Assembly: GCA_016702335.1 (NCBI GenBank)
Contig: JADJEF010000018.1
Span: 124,001-188,000 of the forward strand
Reading direction: 5' to 3'
From: Rhodocyclaceae bacterium
GTDB taxonomy: Bacteria > Pseudomonadota > Gammaproteobacteria > Burkholderiales > Rhodocyclaceae
DNA: 64,000 nucleotides
Under the pieces are notes generated by a model. That model was not told the DNA's origin. It saw only the letters and a program-made list of their open reading frames with translations, and ran no database searches. How positions within the stretch are numbered: position 1 is the stretch's first letter; every line of letters starts with the position of its first letter. The position numbers and the translations under genes are program-made. Shown here piece by piece: positions 44,622-52,830 of the stretch.

Positions 44622-45814
44622 GCGAGGCTGCCGACACCATACTGATCGCCTCGGACGATTCTGGCGATGCCGAGATCGTGCGCAAGCTGCTTTCCAATGA
44701 CTTTCCCCATGTGCTTACCAGTACTGTCGAAGACAAGGCCGTCGAGCACTTTGACAAGCATCGCCCGTCTGTGCTGGTATTGGCGTTCAAGCGACTTGAG
44801 CACGCCCAGCGCTTCAGCCTCGGTCTGTACCGCATGAGCCGCACCATTCAGGGCCACCCCCACCGCACCGTCATCCTGTGCAACAAGGATGACGTCAAGA
44901 CCGTCGCCGATCTGTGCCTCAAGCGCTATTTTGATGACTACATTCTGTTCTGGCCTATGAACTACGACGCGCCGCGTCTGACCATGTCGGTGCATCTGGC
45001 CCTGCGGGCACTGAACGAACACAAGGAAGCCGGGCCGTCAGTGGCCGAGTTTGCCGCCCAGGCCCGCCAGCTGGCGGAACTCGAGGCTCTGCTCGAAAAG
45101 CAGATGGCGCAAGGCGGCCGGCACATCGAAGCCGCGAGTCAGGCCATGGCGACGGCCCGCCAAAACGTCGGTGAGGCTCTGGATGGCTTCTCGAAGCGCC
45201 TCACCGGACCGGAGTTCAAGGATGTGGTCGAGGTCAAGAACGTAGAGGGCATGGCGCGGGAAATCAACCGGCTGAAGCAGGAAGAAATCCAGCGCCATCT
45301 GGGGGCCGCCAGCGTAGCCGCACAACCGCTCAAGCAGTGGAACGACAAGCTGCAGCAGGAATGTGCCCCGATGCTGGCCACCGCGCGCGTGCTCAACGAG
45401 ATGGCGGAAAGTGTCAAGCCGGTGGTGCTGGTGGTCGATGACGATGAGTTTCAGCACAAACTGCTGGGCAAGATACTCGGCGGCGGAAGCTACCAGCTGC
45501 TGTTCGCCGCCAGCGGCGCGGAGGCCATGACCACGCTGCGAACCACACGACCGGATCTTGTTCTGATGGATGTCATGATGCCGGATATCGACGGCCTGGA
45601 AATGACCACCCGACTCAAGGCCATCCCTCACCTGGCGAAGGTGCCGATCATGATGATCTCCGGCAAAAGCGAGAGCAACGTCGTGGTGGGGTGCCTGAAG
45701 GCGGGCGCTGTTGATTTTGCGGTCAAGCCCTTTGACCTCGAATCGCTCAAGGCCAAGGTCGCCCGCTGGTCGCGCCCGAAAGGCGGGCCCAAACCGGCAA
45801 CGCCCGCGACCTGA
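44618..45814 (+). CDS. Double-receiver response regulator with degenerate N-terminal receiver
   Basis: A 398-residue protein. The N-terminal receiver-like domain (ILIASDDSGDAEIVRKLLS) lacks the phosphoacceptor: the expected Asp is Ala/Phe in VLVLAFKRL. A helical, partly coiled middle (about 145-265) follows, then an intact receiver (VVDDDEFQHKLLG, phosphoacceptor Asp 318 in LVLMDVMMPDIDGL, KPFDLES). ATG 44618 overlaps the upstream stop (ATGA) and has GGAGG nine bases before it; the open frame starting at 44564 is a shadow of the EAL gene's end. No DNA-binding or enzymatic output, so it probably acts by protein contact. Confidence 0.88.
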   Translation: MSEAADTILIASDDSGDAEIVRKLLSNDFPHVLTSTVEDKAVEHFDKHRPSVLVLAFKRLEHAQRFSLGLYRMSRTIQGHPHRTVILCNKDDVKTVADLCLKRYFDDYILFWPMNYDAPRLTMSVHLALRALNEHKEAGPSVAEFAAQARQLAELEALLEKQMAQGGRHIEAASQAMATARQNVGEALDGFSKRLTGPEFKDVVEVKNVEGMAREINRLKQEEIQRHLGAASVAAQPLKQWNDKLQQECAPMLATARVLNEMAESVKPVVLVVDDDEFQHKLLGKILGGGSYQLLFAASGAEAMTTLRTTRPDLVLMDVMMPDIDGLEMTTRLKAIPHLAKVPIMMISGKSESNVVVGCLKAGAVDFAVKPFDLESLKAKVARWSRPKGGPKPATPAT

Positions 45815-45837
45815 CAGGCAACGCGGGGGGAGGCACG

Positions 45838-46719
45838 ATGAACCATGAACTGACACGCAAGCTCGCGGCGGCGGTTGAGGCCATGCCCGCGTTTCCGAAC
45901 AGCGTGCGCAAGATTATCGAACTGACTTCGAATATCGCCTGCCCGCCCAAGGACCTGGTTCAGGTGATTGATACCGACCCGGTGCTGGCGCTGCGCCTGC
46001 TGCGCGTGGTCAACTCCTCGTATTACGGCCTCGCCAGCCGACTGACCTCTGTGAGCCACGCGGTGGTGTTCATGGGCATCAATACGATCAAGAATCTGGC
46101 CTTGAGCGTTGCCGCCATCGGCATGATGCCGGCGCGAAATGCGGCGGGGTTCGATGTGCAGCAGTACCTGCAGCACTCGCTCTCCACGGCGGGCATTGCC
46201 AAGCAGCTGGCGGCGCGCACCGCCGATGCCGACCCGAACGACTGTTTCATGGCCGGCCTGCTGCACGACTTTGGCAAGGTGGTCTTCGCCCAATGCATGC
46301 CTGCGGAGTTTGCGCTTGCGCTGGAAATGAGCAAGGAGTACGACCTGTCACTGCATCTGACCTTGCGTAAAGTCGCCGGGGTTGATCATGCCAGCGTCGG
46401 CGCGGCGCTGGTGGAAAAATGGCGCTTCCCGGAGCCGCTGGTGGAAACGATTCGCTATCAGTACGGCCCCGACCTGCCCGACACGCCCGGAATCGCCGTA
46501 GTGTTTGCGGCCAACCAGATCAGCAAGAAGCTTGGCCTGGGCTTTGCCGGCAACGTCTGCATCGAGACGCTGACGCCGGCAATGACCGCGCGTTTGGGCG
46601 GTGATCTTGACCACCTCATCGGGCAATTGACCAATCTCGGTCGATTCAGCCAGGAAGCAAAAATCCTGGTGCCGTTTGCCGATGGAGAGCCCGGTGCCGC
46701 CGCGGCTTCTCCTGTCTAG
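45838..46719 (+). CDS. HDOD domain protein
   Basis: A 293-residue HDOD protein. MPAFPNSVRKIIELT near the start, VIDTDPVLALRLLRVVNSSYYG, ITSVSHAVVFMGINTIKNL-like LTSVSHAVVFMGINTIKNLALS and the HD remnant LLHDFGKVVFAQ are diagnostic. HDOD proteins relay signals, often for motility, biofilm or cyclic-di-GMP control, without clear catalysis. It is the last gene of the signalling operon, 23 nt after the double receiver, with GGGGGGAGG just before the ATG. It stops four bases before the right direct repeat. Confidence 0.9.
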   Translation: MNHELTRKLAAAVEAMPAFPNSVRKIIELTSNIACPPKDLVQVIDTDPVLALRLLRVVNSSYYGLASRLTSVSHAVVFMGINTIKNLALSVAAIGMMPARNAAGFDVQQYLQHSLSTAGIAKQLAARTADADPNDCFMAGLLHDFGKVVFAQCMPAEFALALEMSKEYDLSLHLTLRKVAGVDHASVGAALVEKWRFPEPLVETIRYQYGPDLPDTPGIAVVFAANQISKKLGLGFAGNVCIETLTPAMTARLGGDLDHLIGQLTNLGRFSQEAKILVPFADGEPGAAAASPV

Positions 46720-46722
46720 CCG

Positions 46723-46812
46723 TCAGCGGCCGCGTGAATCGAGCGATACCCAGCCATGACCGGCGGACTTATTTGTCAATTTGATCAGCGCGGCAATGAC
46801 AGTTTGATCCAT
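46723..46812 (-). pseudogene. 5' fragment of the unknown-function gene at 35296-35898
   Basis: Reading from ATG 46812 gives 29 codons (MDQTVIAALIKLTNKSAGHG, then WVSLDSRGR) ending in TGA, clearly related to MDEAVIAALAKWPNVPACHG and WISLDSRGR of the intact gene. Only the start is present. It lies within the right 143-bp direct repeat. Confidence 0.75.
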
Positions 46813-46866
46813 GCGGGTCAGGGTAGCGTGCAACAAATCAATCGGCGATACCTGTCAGTAATGCTT
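46724..46866. repeat. 143-bp direct repeat, right copy
   Basis: Ungapped match to 35810-35952, same orientation. Ends just before the cspA promoter region. Confidence 0.9.
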
Positions 46867-46873
46867 AAAAATG

Positions 46874-46902
46874 TTGACGACTTTCGTTTATGCGCGTAAA
46901 AG
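46874..46902 (+). promoter_or_regulatory. Probable sigma-70 promoter of cspA
   Basis: TTGACG (46874-46879) and TAAAAG (46897-46902) are separated by 17 bases, matching 5 and 4 of 6 consensus positions. Transcription from near 46909 would give a leader of about 160 nt, as is typical for cold-shock mRNAs. Confidence 0.5.
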
Positions 46903-46976
46903 TCGGAAAGTGTTTGTCGCAAGCTCCACAGCAGCCCCAGTTTTACTGTCAGGCCGTTTAGAACTTGGTAGTCAAA

Positions 46977-46994
46977 CATGACCATGCGGTCATG
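46977..46994 (+). promoter_or_regulatory. Hairpin in the cspA leader
   Basis: CATGACC and GGTCATG form a perfect 7-bp stem with a 4-base loop, 75 nt before the cspA start. It could act in temperature-dependent folding of the leader or be a protein-binding palindrome. Confidence 0.45.
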
Positions 46995-47068
46995 GTTTTG
47001 CATGTCTGATTTTCAGTGTGCCGATTGCCGCAATTTTTTGTTTTCGTTTTAAGTTAAGGAAGAGGTTT

Positions 47069-47272
47069 ATGGCAATTGGTACAGTCAAGTGGTTCAACGA
47101 TGCCAAAGGTTTCGGCTTCATCACACCCGATGATGGCAGCGAAGATTTGTTTGCGCATTTCTCAGCTATCAACATGGCAGGCTTCAAGTCGCTGAAAGAA
47201 GGCGAAAAGGTCTCCTTCGACGTGGTGCAGGGTCCGAAGGGCAAGCAGGCATCGAACATCCAGAAGGCCTAA
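47069..47272 (+). CDS. cspA: Cold-shock protein
   Basis: A 67-residue cold-shock domain protein, full family length. RNP1 KGFGFI (about 13-18) and RNP2 DLFAHF (about 27-32) are intact. AAGGAAGAGG precedes the ATG by four bases. It binds single-stranded RNA/DNA and melts secondary structure. Long leader upstream, strong terminator downstream; convergent with icd. Which Csp paralogue it is cannot be decided. Confidence 0.95.
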   Translation: MAIGTVKWFNDAKGFGFITPDDGSEDLFAHFSAINMAGFKSLKEGEKVSFDVVQGPKGKQASNIQKA

Positions 47273-47293
47273 GCCTCGGTTATTCGAATTTAG

Positions 47294-47327
47294 AAACCCG
47301 TCCGGAGTGATCCGGACGGGTTTTTTT
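47294..47327 (+). terminator. Rho-independent terminator of cspA
   Basis: A 13-bp perfect stem (AAACCCGTCCGGA with its complement), a GTGA loop and a run of T. It lies 22 nt after the stop. Confidence 0.92.
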
Positions 47328-47352
47328 ACGTGCACCCGGTACGGGCGCACGT

Positions 47353-47387
47353 AAAAAAGGGCAGGTCGCTTGCGCGATCTACCCTTT
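47353..47387 (-). terminator. Rho-independent terminator of icd
   Basis: On the minus strand AAAGGGTAGATCGC pairs with GCGACCTGCCCTTT with one mismatch and one wobble, loop GCAA, followed by six T. It lies 30 nt after the icd stop. Confidence 0.85.
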
Positions 47388-47416
47388 GTGGAAAAGCCAC
47401 CTTCGTGGCTGTGCGA

Positions 47417-49654
47417 TCAGGCTCGTGCTTTTGCCAGAATCGCGTTGAATGTTGCGCTGGGACGCATCACTAGCTTTGTCTTGTCGGGGTCCGCTTTGTA
47501 ATAACCGCCGATATCGACCGGCTTGCCTTGAACGGCCTTGAACTCGTCAACGATCTTTGACTCGTTCTCGGTGAGTTCTTTTGCCAAGGGAGTGAAGTGC
47601 GCCTTCAGTTCAGCATCTTCATTCTGGGCCGCCAGCGCTTGCGCCCAGTACATCGACAAATAGAACTGACTGCCACGATTGTCCAGCTGCCCGGTTTTCG
47701 GCGAGGGTGACTTGTTGTTGTCGAGAAGCTTTCCGGTAGCTTCGTCCAGCGTTTTGGCCAAGAGCTTTGCCTTGGCGTTGCCGGTCTTGATGCCAAGATC
47801 TTCCAGTGATACGGCCAGTGCCAAAAACTCACCCAGTGAGTCCCAACGCAAATGGTTTTCTTCGACGAGTTGCTTGACATGCTTGGGTGCCGAGCCGCCA
47901 GCCCCGGTTTCGTACATGCCGCCACCAGCCATCAGCGGGACGATGGAAAGCATTTTGGCGCTGGTCCCCAGTTCCATGATCGGAAACAGGTCGGTGAGGT
48001 AGTCGCGCAGGATGTTTCCTGTTGCGGAAATGGTATCCAGACCGCGAATTACGCGCTCAAGGGTGTAGCGCATGGCACGCACTTGCGACATGATCTGGAT
48101 ATCCAGCCCCGTGGTGTCATGATCTTTGAGGTAGGTATGCACCTTCTTGATCAGTTCATTTTCATGCGGGCGATACGGATCGAGCCAGAAGACCACCGGC
48201 ATGCCTGAGTTGCGTGCCCGATTCACGGCGAGTTTGACCCAGTCACGGATCGGCGCATCCTTGACCTGACACATGCGGAAGATGTCGCCTTGCTCGACAT
48301 TCTGGCTGAGCAGCACCTCGCCAGTCGCCAGGTCGGTGATGTTGGCAACGCCATCTTCGGAAATTTCAAAGGTTTTGTCATGCGAGCCGTACTCTTCCGC
48401 CTGCTGGGCCATCAGCCCGACGTTGGGTACCGTACCCATGGTGCGCGGGTCGAAGTTGCCATGCCACTTGCAGAAGTTGATCATCTCCTGGTAGATGCGG
48501 GCAAAGGTACTCTCAGGCATGACTGCCTTGACGTCTTTCGGGCGACCGTCGGCACCCCACATTTTGCCGCCGATACGGATCATGGCCGGCATGGAGGCAT
48601 CGACAATGACATCGTTCGGCGAGTGGAAGTTGGTTATCCCTTTCGCCGAATCGACCATTGCCAATTCCGGACGATGCTGATGGCAGTCGTGCAGGTCGCG
48701 GAGAATCTCTTCACGCTTCGATTCCGGCAATGTAGCGACTTTTTCGTAAAGATTGGCCATGCCGTTATTGACATTGATGCCGAGTTCATCGAACAGCTTG
48801 CCGTGCTTGGCGAATGCATCTTTATAGAAGATCTTGACGCAGTGGCCGAAAACGATGGGGTGCGAGACCTTCATCATGGTTGCTTTGACATGCAGGGAGA
48901 ACATGACGCCCGTCTTGTATGCGTCGTCGATCTCTTTTTCGTAGAACTCGCACAAGGCCTTCTTGCTCATGAACATGCTGTCGATCACTTCGCCGGCCAG
49001 CAGCGAAACCTTGGGTTTGAGCACAATCGACTTTCCGCTCTTGGTGAGCAGTTCCATTTTTACGTCGCGCGCCTTGTCGATGGTCATCGACTTTTCCCCG
49101 TGATAAAAATCACCATGGTGCATGTGGGAAACGTGCGTACGGGACGCTTGGCTCCATTCGCCCATGGAATGAGGGTTTTTGCGCGCGAAATTCTTGACGG
49201 CATTGGGCGCCCGGCGGTCTGAGTTGCCCTCGCGCAACACTGGATTCACCGCGCTACCAATGCATTTTCCGTAGCGCTTCTGAAGTGCTTTTTCTTCGTC
49301 GGTTTTGGGGTCTTCGGGGTAGTCCGGGATCTTGTATCCTTGGGATTGCAGTTCCCGAATACAGGTCATCAACTGACCGACTGAGGCGCTGATATTGGGC
49401 AGTTTGATGATGTTGGTTTCCGGCAACAAGGTACGTCGGCCGAGGTCAGCCAATGTGTTCGGCACCTTCTGTGTGTCGGTCAAATACTCCGGAAACTCGG
49501 CCAACACTCGCGACGATACTGAGATATTCGCGGTTTCCACCTCTATGCCTGCGGGTGCCATGAAAGTACGTACAACCGGCAGAAAGGCACAGGTCGCCAG
49601 TAGCGGCGCCTCGTCGGTCAGGGTATAGATGATCTTTGATTGTCCGTCACTCAT
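47417..49654 (-). CDS. icd: Monomeric NADP-dependent isocitrate dehydrogenase
   Basis: A 745-residue protein, the usual size of the monomeric IDH type (about 740) rather than the 415-residue dimeric form. Characteristic segments are IIYTLTDEAPLLATCAFLP, NPVLREGNSDRRAP, MSKKALCEFYEKEI, WGADGRPKDVKAVMPES, GTVPNVGLMAQQAEEYGSHD and SIVPLMAGGGMYETGAGGSAPKH. It oxidatively decarboxylates isocitrate to 2-oxoglutarate in the TCA cycle, making NADPH. GCGAGGTG precedes the ATG by about five bases. Convergent with cspA, each with its own terminator. Confidence 0.97.
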   Translation of the reverse strand: MSDGQSKIIYTLTDEAPLLATCAFLPVVRTFMAPAGIEVETANISVSSRVLAEFPEYLTDTQKVPNTLADLGRRTLLPETNIIKLPNISASVGQLMTCIRELQSQGYKIPDYPEDPKTDEEKALQKRYGKCIGSAVNPVLREGNSDRRAPNAVKNFARKNPHSMGEWSQASRTHVSHMHHGDFYHGEKSMTIDKARDVKMELLTKSGKSIVLKPKVSLLAGEVIDSMFMSKKALCEFYEKEIDDAYKTGVMFSLHVKATMMKVSHPIVFGHCVKIFYKDAFAKHGKLFDELGINVNNGMANLYEKVATLPESKREEILRDLHDCHQHRPELAMVDSAKGITNFHSPNDVIVDASMPAMIRIGGKMWGADGRPKDVKAVMPESTFARIYQEMINFCKWHGNFDPRTMGTVPNVGLMAQQAEEYGSHDKTFEISEDGVANITDLATGEVLLSQNVEQGDIFRMCQVKDAPIRDWVKLAVNRARNSGMPVVFWLDPYRPHENELIKKVHTYLKDHDTTGLDIQIMSQVRAMRYTLERVIRGLDTISATGNILRDYLTDLFPIMELGTSAKMLSIVPLMAGGGMYETGAGGSAPKHVKQLVEENHLRWDSLGEFLALAVSLEDLGIKTGNAKAKLLAKTLDEATGKLLDNNKSPSPKTGQLDNRGSQFYLSMYWAQALAAQNEDAELKAHFTPLAKELTENESKIVDEFKAVQGKPVDIGGYYKADPDKTKLVMRPSATFNAILAKARA

Positions 49655-50027
49655 AACTGCACCTCGCGATAGATTATTGATTTATTGAATGTATACGTTG
49701 ATAAGAGCTCTTTGGCGCGCTGTTCCCCAATGAATATGCCCTGTGCCCACCAAATTTCTCCCGAGCATACTCAGGCAAATTTACATCTGCCTGACGGTCA
49801 TTGTGACCTGAAACGCGCTGCTAGAATCAAACGAGTTTCTGATTTTCTCCCTTAATTGATCGCTGCGCAGGCGCAGAGCGACAAAGTTGATGGTCGCGTT
49901 GCCGTGGAATTGATTGAGAATTTTGACCATTGCTTCTTTCTTTCGACAGTGCTTGGTGTTCGGACCACGGCTGTTTTTGTGATAAGTCAGGGCGTCAGGC
50001 GATCAGATTTTTGAGTCGATATACAAG
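49655..50027. other. Intergenic region between icd and rluE, possible small ORF
   Basis: 373 nt between divergent genes. It should hold both promoters, but I could not fix them. On the minus strand an ATG at 49930 opens 49 codons to a TAA at 49781 (MVKILNQFHGNATINFVALR at the start) with AAAGAAG upstream. No known family; coding status unproven. Confidence 0.35.
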
Positions 50028-50639
50028 TTGAGTCAAGTAATCTTGTTTAACAAGCCGCACGGGGTACTTACCCAATTCACTTCGGACGAAGACCGTAGGA
50101 CCCTTGCTGACTTTATCGATGTACCGGGCGTTTATCCTGCCGGACGTCTTGATGCCGACTCTGAAGGATTGGTGGTTTTGACCGATGATGGGGTGATGCA
50201 GGCACGCATTAGCGAACCCAAGCATAAAATGACGAAGGTGTATTGGGTTCAGGTGGAGGGCGTCCCCAGTGCCGCAGCGCTGGAAAGCCTGCGTTCAGGC
50301 GTGAACCTCGGCGACTTCATCTCGGGGCGCTGTGAAGCTGACTTGATGGCAGAACCCGTGACTCTGTGGTCTCGTGACCCGCCGATTCGCTATCGGGCGG
50401 CAGTTCCGACATCCTGGATAAGACTTGCAATCACAGAAGGCAAGAATCGGCAGGTGAGACGCATGACGGCCAAGGTTGGCTTTCCTACATTGCGACTGGT
50501 TCGCTGGTCCGTCGGTCCTTGGACCCTTGATGGTTTGGAACTTGCGCAATGGCGTCGTCTTGCAGTCAGTGAGGTCGCGCCGGTTGCGAAGAGTTGGTCA
50601 GCCTCTGTGCCAGCGCTTCGATCAAACCGCCGATATTGA
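50028..50639 (+). CDS. rluE: 23S rRNA pseudouridine synthase RluE-like
   Basis: A 203-residue pseudouridine synthase of the RsuA/RluB/E/F family without an S4 domain, as in RluE. ILFNKPHGVLTQFT opens it; the catalytic Asp is in YPAGRLDADSEGLVVLTDDG (near residue 42); ITEGKNRQVRRMTAKVGFPTLRLVR is the second signature. It isomerises one uridine in 23S rRNA (U2457 in E. coli). The start is TTG 50028: homologues begin here (M-x-x-ILFNKP) and there is no ATG nearby. Confidence 0.9.
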   Translation: MSQVILFNKPHGVLTQFTSDEDRRTLADFIDVPGVYPAGRLDADSEGLVVLTDDGVMQARISEPKHKMTKVYWVQVEGVPSAAALESLRSGVNLGDFISGRCEADLMAEPVTLWSRDPPIRYRAAVPTSWIRLAITEGKNRQVRRMTAKVGFPTLRLVRWSVGPWTLDGLELAQWRRLAVSEVAPVAKSWSASVPALRSNRRY

Positions 50640-50659
50640 CTCAGTATTTTGAAATCACA

Positions 50660-51112
50660 ATGAAATCAATTTTTAATGTTTTTGTATTGTCGGTTGTGGG
50701 CTGCATTGTCATTCAGCCTGCCCAGGCACAGTTGGTATTCCCTCGCGTTGAATTAACGATCGGCATGTACAGAATTAGCGCCCAGGTGGCGGCCACGCCG
50801 CAAACCCGCGAGCGGGGGCTTATGCTGCGCGAGACCATGCCAATAAATGAAGGGATGGTATTTGTCTTTCCCCGCATGGAACGACACTGTATGTGGATGC
50901 GAAATACTCTGCTACCCCTCGCTGTGGCTTTTGTCGATGAACGAGGCGTGATTATTAACATCGAAGAGATGCAGCCGAAAACGGACACCACTCATTGCGC
51001 CCGTAGACCAGCGAAGTACGCTCTTGAGATGAATTCAGGATGGTTCAGGAAGCATGGGTTCAAGGCCGGTTCCATCCTTTCAGGGGTCGATCAACTCGAT
51101 GGGGGGCATTGA
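50660..51112 (+). CDS. DUF192 family exported protein
   Basis: A 150-residue protein with a signal peptide (FVLSVVGCIVIQPAQAQL, cleavage near residue 24) and a DUF192 domain: AATPQTRERGLMLRETMPINEGMVFVF, then MWMRNTLLPLAVAFVDERGVI and YALEMNSGWFRKHGFKAG. Members are small periplasmic or envelope proteins of unknown function. It begins 20 nt after rluE on the same strand. Confidence 0.88.
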   Translation: MKSIFNVFVLSVVGCIVIQPAQAQLVFPRVELTIGMYRISAQVAATPQTRERGLMLRETMPINEGMVFVFPRMERHCMWMRNTLLPLAVAFVDERGVIINIEEMQPKTDTTHCARRPAKYALEMNSGWFRKHGFKAGSILSGVDQLDGGH

Positions 51113-51257
51113 TTCGGGGCAACACCGCTGCGCTCGACTCTCGTCAAGCGGCTTGGGTGCTCGTGAGTAGCTGGGTGGGTTAAAATCACCGACTTTTGTT
51201 GTTAGCCAATGTTTGGCCACGCGGTGTGGCCTGTGCACTTTATCCGGAGAGTATCAA

Positions 51258-51683
51258 ATGGCAATTGAACGCACCCTGTCAATCATCAAACCTGACGCTG
51301 TAGCCAAAAATGTAATTGGCAAGATCTATTCTCGCTTTGAGTCCAATGGCCTGAAAATCATTGCTTCACGCATGATGCAATTGTCGCAGCAAGAGGCTGA
51401 AGGTTTTTATGCCGTGCATAAGGAGCGCCCATTCTTCAACGACTTGGTTAAGTTCATGATTTCTGGGCCAGTGATGGTGCAGGCGCTCGAGGGGGAGGGC
51501 GCTATCCTGAAGAATCGTGATTTGATGGGGGCCACTGACCCAAAGAAAGCTGCTCCCGGAACCATTCGTGCGGACTTTGCGGACAGCATTGATGCAAACG
51601 CTGTTCACGGCTCTGACGCAGCCGAGACGGCGGCGGTCGAGATCGCTTATTTCTTCCCGGCTTTGAACGTTTACAGCCGCTAA
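51258..51683 (+). CDS. ndk: Nucleoside diphosphate kinase
   Basis: A 141-residue protein of normal length. ERTLSIIKPDAVAKN opens it, and the phosphohistidine active site is in NAVHGSDAAETA (His near 117). It transfers the gamma phosphate between nucleoside di- and triphosphates through that histidine. CGGAGAG lies six to ten bases before the ATG. A possible -10 (TAAAAT at 51181) lies upstream. It heads the housekeeping cluster that runs to hflC. Confidence 0.97.
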   Translation: MAIERTLSIIKPDAVAKNVIGKIYSRFESNGLKIIASRMMQLSQQEAEGFYAVHKERPFFNDLVKFMISGPVMVQALEGEGAILKNRDLMGATDPKKAAPGTIRADFADSIDANAVHGSDAAETAAVEIAYFFPALNVYSR

Positions 51684-51687
51684 GGAA

Positions 51688-52830
51688 GTGGCCCAGGTCA
51701 ATCTTCTCGATTTCGACGCCAGTGGCTTGACCGACTGGTGTTCAGCGAAGGGCGAAAGGCCCTTTCGCTCGCGCCAGCTTTTGCGTTGGATTCATCGCAA
51801 CGGGGAGAGTGACTTTGGGCAAATGACCGACTTGGCCAAATCATTGCGCACGATGCTGGAGGGCGCAGCGATCATATTGCCTCCTCCAGTCGTGAGTGAT
51901 AAGACGGCATCGGATGGAACACGAAAGTTTCTTTTCGACGTCGGGGCAGGAAACGCCATTGAAACGGTAATGATTCCTGAGGCCGGTCGTCGCACCCTTT
52001 GTGTTTCCTCGCAAGCAGGGTGTGCACTTGCTTGTACTTTTTGCTCGACAGGGCGGCAGGGATTCAACAGAAACCTCAGTGTTTCTGAGATCATCGGGCA
52101 GTTGTGGTCTGTGAGCCGGTTGATTCGCGCCAGTGACTCAGGCGACGACTCTATGGATCATGCGATCACCAACGTGGTGATGATGGGCATGGGCGAACCG
52201 CTGACCAACTACGAAAACCTGATACCCGCGCTGCGTCTGATGCTCGATGACAATGCGTATGGTTTGTCGAGACGCCGGGTCACCGTATCGACGTCGGGAA
52301 TTGTTCCTGCGATGGATCGATTGTCTCAAGAGTGTCCGGTCGCTTTGGCCGTATCTTTGCACGCGCCGACAGATGAGTTGCGTGACCGCTTGGTTCCAAT
52401 AAATAAAAAGTATCCGCTGGCAGAGCTAATGGCTGCGTGTCGTCGCTATCTTGAATTTGCCCCCCGTGACTTTGTTACTTTCGAGTACGTAATGCTCGCC
52501 GGGGTGAATGATTCACTTGCGGACGCCCGGCGTCTGGTCGAACTGGTAAGTGATGTTCCGTGCAAGTTCAACCTGATTCCGTTTAACCCGTTTCCGGATT
52601 CGGGTTTAACCTGTTCTGCGCGTGATCAGATCAAGCGGTTCGCCGATCTTTTAATGAAGGCGGACATCGTTACCACGACCCGAAAGACTCGTGGTGATGA
52701 TATCGACGCGGCGTGCGGTCAGTTGGCCGGACTAGTACGGGATCGATCACGCCGCACAGAAAAGGCAACATTTACACACCCCGCTTTCGGTCGTGTTTCC
52801 AAGACGATTCCCCTCGAGGTAAAGCGCTAA
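51688..52830 (+). CDS. rlmN: 23S rRNA (A2503-C2)/tRNA (A37-C2) methyltransferase RlmN
   Basis: A 380-residue radical SAM methyltransferase. The cluster motif CALACTFCSTG lies near residue 112; VVMMGMGEPLTNYENL, RRVTVSTSGIVPAMDRL, AVSLHAPTDELRDRLVPINKKYPL and the C-terminal methyl-carrying Cys region TTRKTRGDDIDAACGQL follow. Starts at GTG 51688, four bases after the ndk stop; the AAGGA in the ndk stop region is its ribosome-binding site and is unusually close. The stop overlaps pilW by one base (TAATG). Confidence 0.96.
   Translation: MAQVNLLDFDASGLTDWCSAKGERPFRSRQLLRWIHRNGESDFGQMTDLAKSLRTMLEGAAIILPPPVVSDKTASDGTRKFLFDVGAGNAIETVMIPEAGRRTLCVSSQAGCALACTFCSTGRQGFNRNLSVSEIIGQLWSVSRLIRASDSGDDSMDHAITNVVMMGMGEPLTNYENLIPALRLMLDDNAYGLSRRRVTVSTSGIVPAMDRLSQECPVALAVSLHAPTDELRDRLVPINKKYPLAELMAACRRYLEFAPRDFVTFEYVMLAGVNDSLADARRLVELVSDVPCKFNLIPFNPFPDSGLTCSARDQIKRFADLLMKADIVTTTRKTRGDDIDAACGQLAGLVRDRSRRTEKATFTHPAFGRVSKTIPLEVKR

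Noticed and set aside
51153..51186. TTGGGT and TAAAAT upstream of ndk as a promoter
   Set aside because: Spacer is 22 bases, too long for a normal sigma-70 promoter; only the -10-like part is mentioned.
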